From the NCBI GenBank assembly GCA_031290405.1, contig JAITNO010000084.1, positions 1-6,709 of the forward strand: 6,709 nt of DNA, written 5' to 3'. A model generated the notes under the pieces. It saw only the letters and a program-made list of their open reading frames with translations, did no database searches and was not told where the DNA came from. The translations under genes and the position numbers were made by a program. Positions 5,773 to 6,709 of the stretch are shown here, in pieces. Source of the DNA: Spirochaetaceae bacterium (GTDB taxonomy: Bacteria; Spirochaetota; Spirochaetia; Treponematales; Breznakiellaceae). Numbering within the stretch: the first letter of the stretch is position 1; every line of letters starts with the position of its first letter.

Positions 5773-6453
5773 ATGGCGATCAATTGGTTCGCTATTTTAG
5801 CAGAAGACAACCCGATGCCGGGGCCGGGCAATACGCCGCAGACGAATGCGGCGGCTTGGGGGGTGCCGGTGGACAAGGTTGGGGATTTGGGCGCTCAGTG
5901 CGACATCTGCGCCGCGCTGCTGGCGAAGGTGAAGGACCTCGAAACGGCGACGTCGATTGTGCGCGCCGAATGCGAGGAGGAGTTCGAGAAGCTCCGAAAG
6001 CTGATGCGTTCTCTGCACACCCACTTCTGCGTGGACGGGTTCCCCGTGACGGCGCTGCGCCGCCTGGGGCTGATTCCCCACGGCGAAGGCGGCGTCGGGC
6101 ACTCGAAGGACGAAGAGGACATCGCGTTCACGCTGCGGACGCACATTTCGAACCACGAGGTGTTCGCTGATTTCCAGCGTCAGGGGGCCTCGTCGCGCGA
6201 CAAGGGCGTCCACCACGCGGCGGAAGTCCGCATCTGGAAGCGGCGCGTGGACGAACCGGCGCCGGTGAGCGTCAAAGAGGCCGGCTGGGAAAGCTACGCC
6301 GACACGGCGAGCCCCTGGCACATGGCCTTCGACGGAACGGACGCGGGGATGCGCCTCTACATCGCGATGCGCTGGGAAAACCGCTCCGTGAGCGGCGGCA
6401 AAGACGCGGGCAAAGGCCCGTGGAGCGAAATCAAAAGCGTGATCATCCCGTAA
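5773..6453 (+). CDS. Uncharacterised protein with helical N-terminus and FN3-like C-terminus
   Basis: The product is 226 residues. After a short N-terminal stretch, about 25-100 looks mainly helical, with a likely helical hairpin (AKVKDLETATSIVRAECEEEF, then FEKLRKLMRSL). The C-terminal part (about 118-226) looks beta-rich and ends in WHMAFDGTDAGMRLYIAMRW and GPWSEIKSVIIP. I remember many uncharacterised proteins from Treponema and Bacteroidetes with the same plan: a helical hairpin, a variable middle, then a fibronectin-III-like end of the form RWxNxxGxxGPWSEI. Their function is unknown to me. There is no signal peptide and no membrane segment. Cysteines at 43, 46, 67 and 86 include one CxxC but no clear metal site. 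The ATG at 5773 lacks a good ribosome binding site; an alternative start at 5815 has only a weak AGAAGA. The start overlaps the edge of the inverted-repeat element. Codon composition is G-rich again, unlike the kinase gene. Confidence 0.75.
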   Translation: MAINWFAILAEDNPMPGPGNTPQTNAAAWGVPVDKVGDLGAQCDICAALLAKVKDLETATSIVRAECEEEFEKLRKLMRSLHTHFCVDGFPVTALRRLGLIPHGEGGVGHSKDEEDIAFTLRTHISNHEVFADFQRQGASSRDKGVHHAAEVRIWKRRVDEPAPVSVKEAGWESYADTASPWHMAFDGTDAGMRLYIAMRWENRSVSGGKDAGKGPWSEIKSVIIP

Positions 6454-6600
6454 CAGGGGTCAAGGCGTCGGATGCCGGCGGACATTCTTCCGCCAAAAGC
6501 CCCCAAGCCGGGCTACTGCGGCGTTGCCGTAGGCCGGGCGGGGGCTGCCCGCAGGGGCGCGCATACGAGGTCGGCGGACGTTAAACGTAACGGAATTGTT
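6454..6600. other. GC-rich intergenic region with two hairpins
   Basis: A perfect 6-bp hairpin pairs GGCGGA at 6477-6482 with TCCGCC at 6489-6494. A longer imperfect hairpin spans 6498-6546: AGCCCCC (6498-6504) pairs with GGGGGCT (6540-6546), and inside it CTAC...GGC pairs with GCC GTAG around loop GTT. Neither has a T-tract on either strand, so neither is a standard terminator. CGGCGGAC occurs at 6476-6483 and again at 6572-6579. The region may act as a mRNA stem-loop between the two flanking genes or be a dispersed repeat. Confidence 0.6.
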
Positions 6601-6709
6601 ATGAAACAGAAAAGTTTATTTGCAGGGATGCTGGCGGCGGCGCTGGCGCTTGGGTTGATGATGGCGGGCTGCGACGACCCGACGAAGGAGACGCCTGCTC
6701 CCGGCGCGT
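6601..6709 (+). CDS. Lipoprotein, N-terminal fragment cut by window end
   Basis: Only 36 codons are visible. The start MKQKS is followed by a hydrophobic stretch (about 6-22) and a lipobox ending MMAGC, with the lipidated cysteine at residue 24. The mature chain begins CDDPTKETPAPGA. This is a lipoprotein signal peptide; the rather free residues before GC are usual in spirochaetes, and CD(D/N)PT starts are common in Treponema lipoproteins as I remember them. The start has only a weak CGGA site about 10 bases upstream. The function of the mature protein cannot be judged. It lies 147 bases after the preceding gene in the same direction, so co-transcription is possible. Confidence 0.85.
   Translation, partial: MKQKSLFAGMLAAALALGLMMAGCDDPTKETPAPGA

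Noticed and set aside
5797..6321. Minus-strand open frame of 174 codons opposite the unknown protein
   Set aside because: The product is Arg/His-rich and low in complexity, while the plus-strand frame ends in a recognisable FN3-like segment. It is an antisense shadow.

Overview
The window looks like a contig end from a moderately GC-rich spirochaete, most likely a Treponema of the host-associated (termite-gut type) group. This rests on the layout yajC-secD-secF followed by a long uridine-kinase-like protein, on a lipoprotein whose mature N-terminus begins CDDPT, and on an uncharacterised GPWSEI-ending protein of a type I remember from such genomes. No database search was possible, so the genus is an inference.

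Layout. Positions 1 to about 180 are extremely C/G-rich and include a run of 36 C; this is probably sequencing or assembly artefact at the contig end. Positions about 180-406 hold GC-rich hairpins, a 10-bp tandem repeat and a good promoter candidate. A tight plus-strand operon then runs from 407 to 5300: yajC, secD, secF (starting on the base after the secD stop codon) and a kinase joined to a threonyl-tRNA-synthetase-like N-terminal region. A hairpin at 5439-5470 can end this operon and also a minus-strand tRNA-Cys(GCA) gene coming the other way. Upstream of the tRNA lie its own promoter candidate and a 125-bp AT-rich element bounded by perfect 20-bp inverted repeats. To the right are a plus-strand gene for an uncharacterised protein with a fibronectin-III-like C-terminus, a GC-rich hairpin region, and the first 36 codons of a lipoprotein cut by the window end.

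How the genes work together. YajC, SecD and SecF form the accessory complex of the SecYEG translocon, which uses the proton or sodium gradient to help pull proteins across the inner membrane. The kinase is probably a nucleoside kinase and has no obvious link to secretion beyond co-transcription. The unknown protein and the lipoprotein form a separate unit.

The most notable items are the 125-bp inverted-repeat element with outward-facing promoter-like and start-codon signals at both ends, the enlarged periplasmic domain of SecF, and a reversal of GC skew inside a co-directional operon. I see no clear evidence of a wholly new defence or mobile system here.
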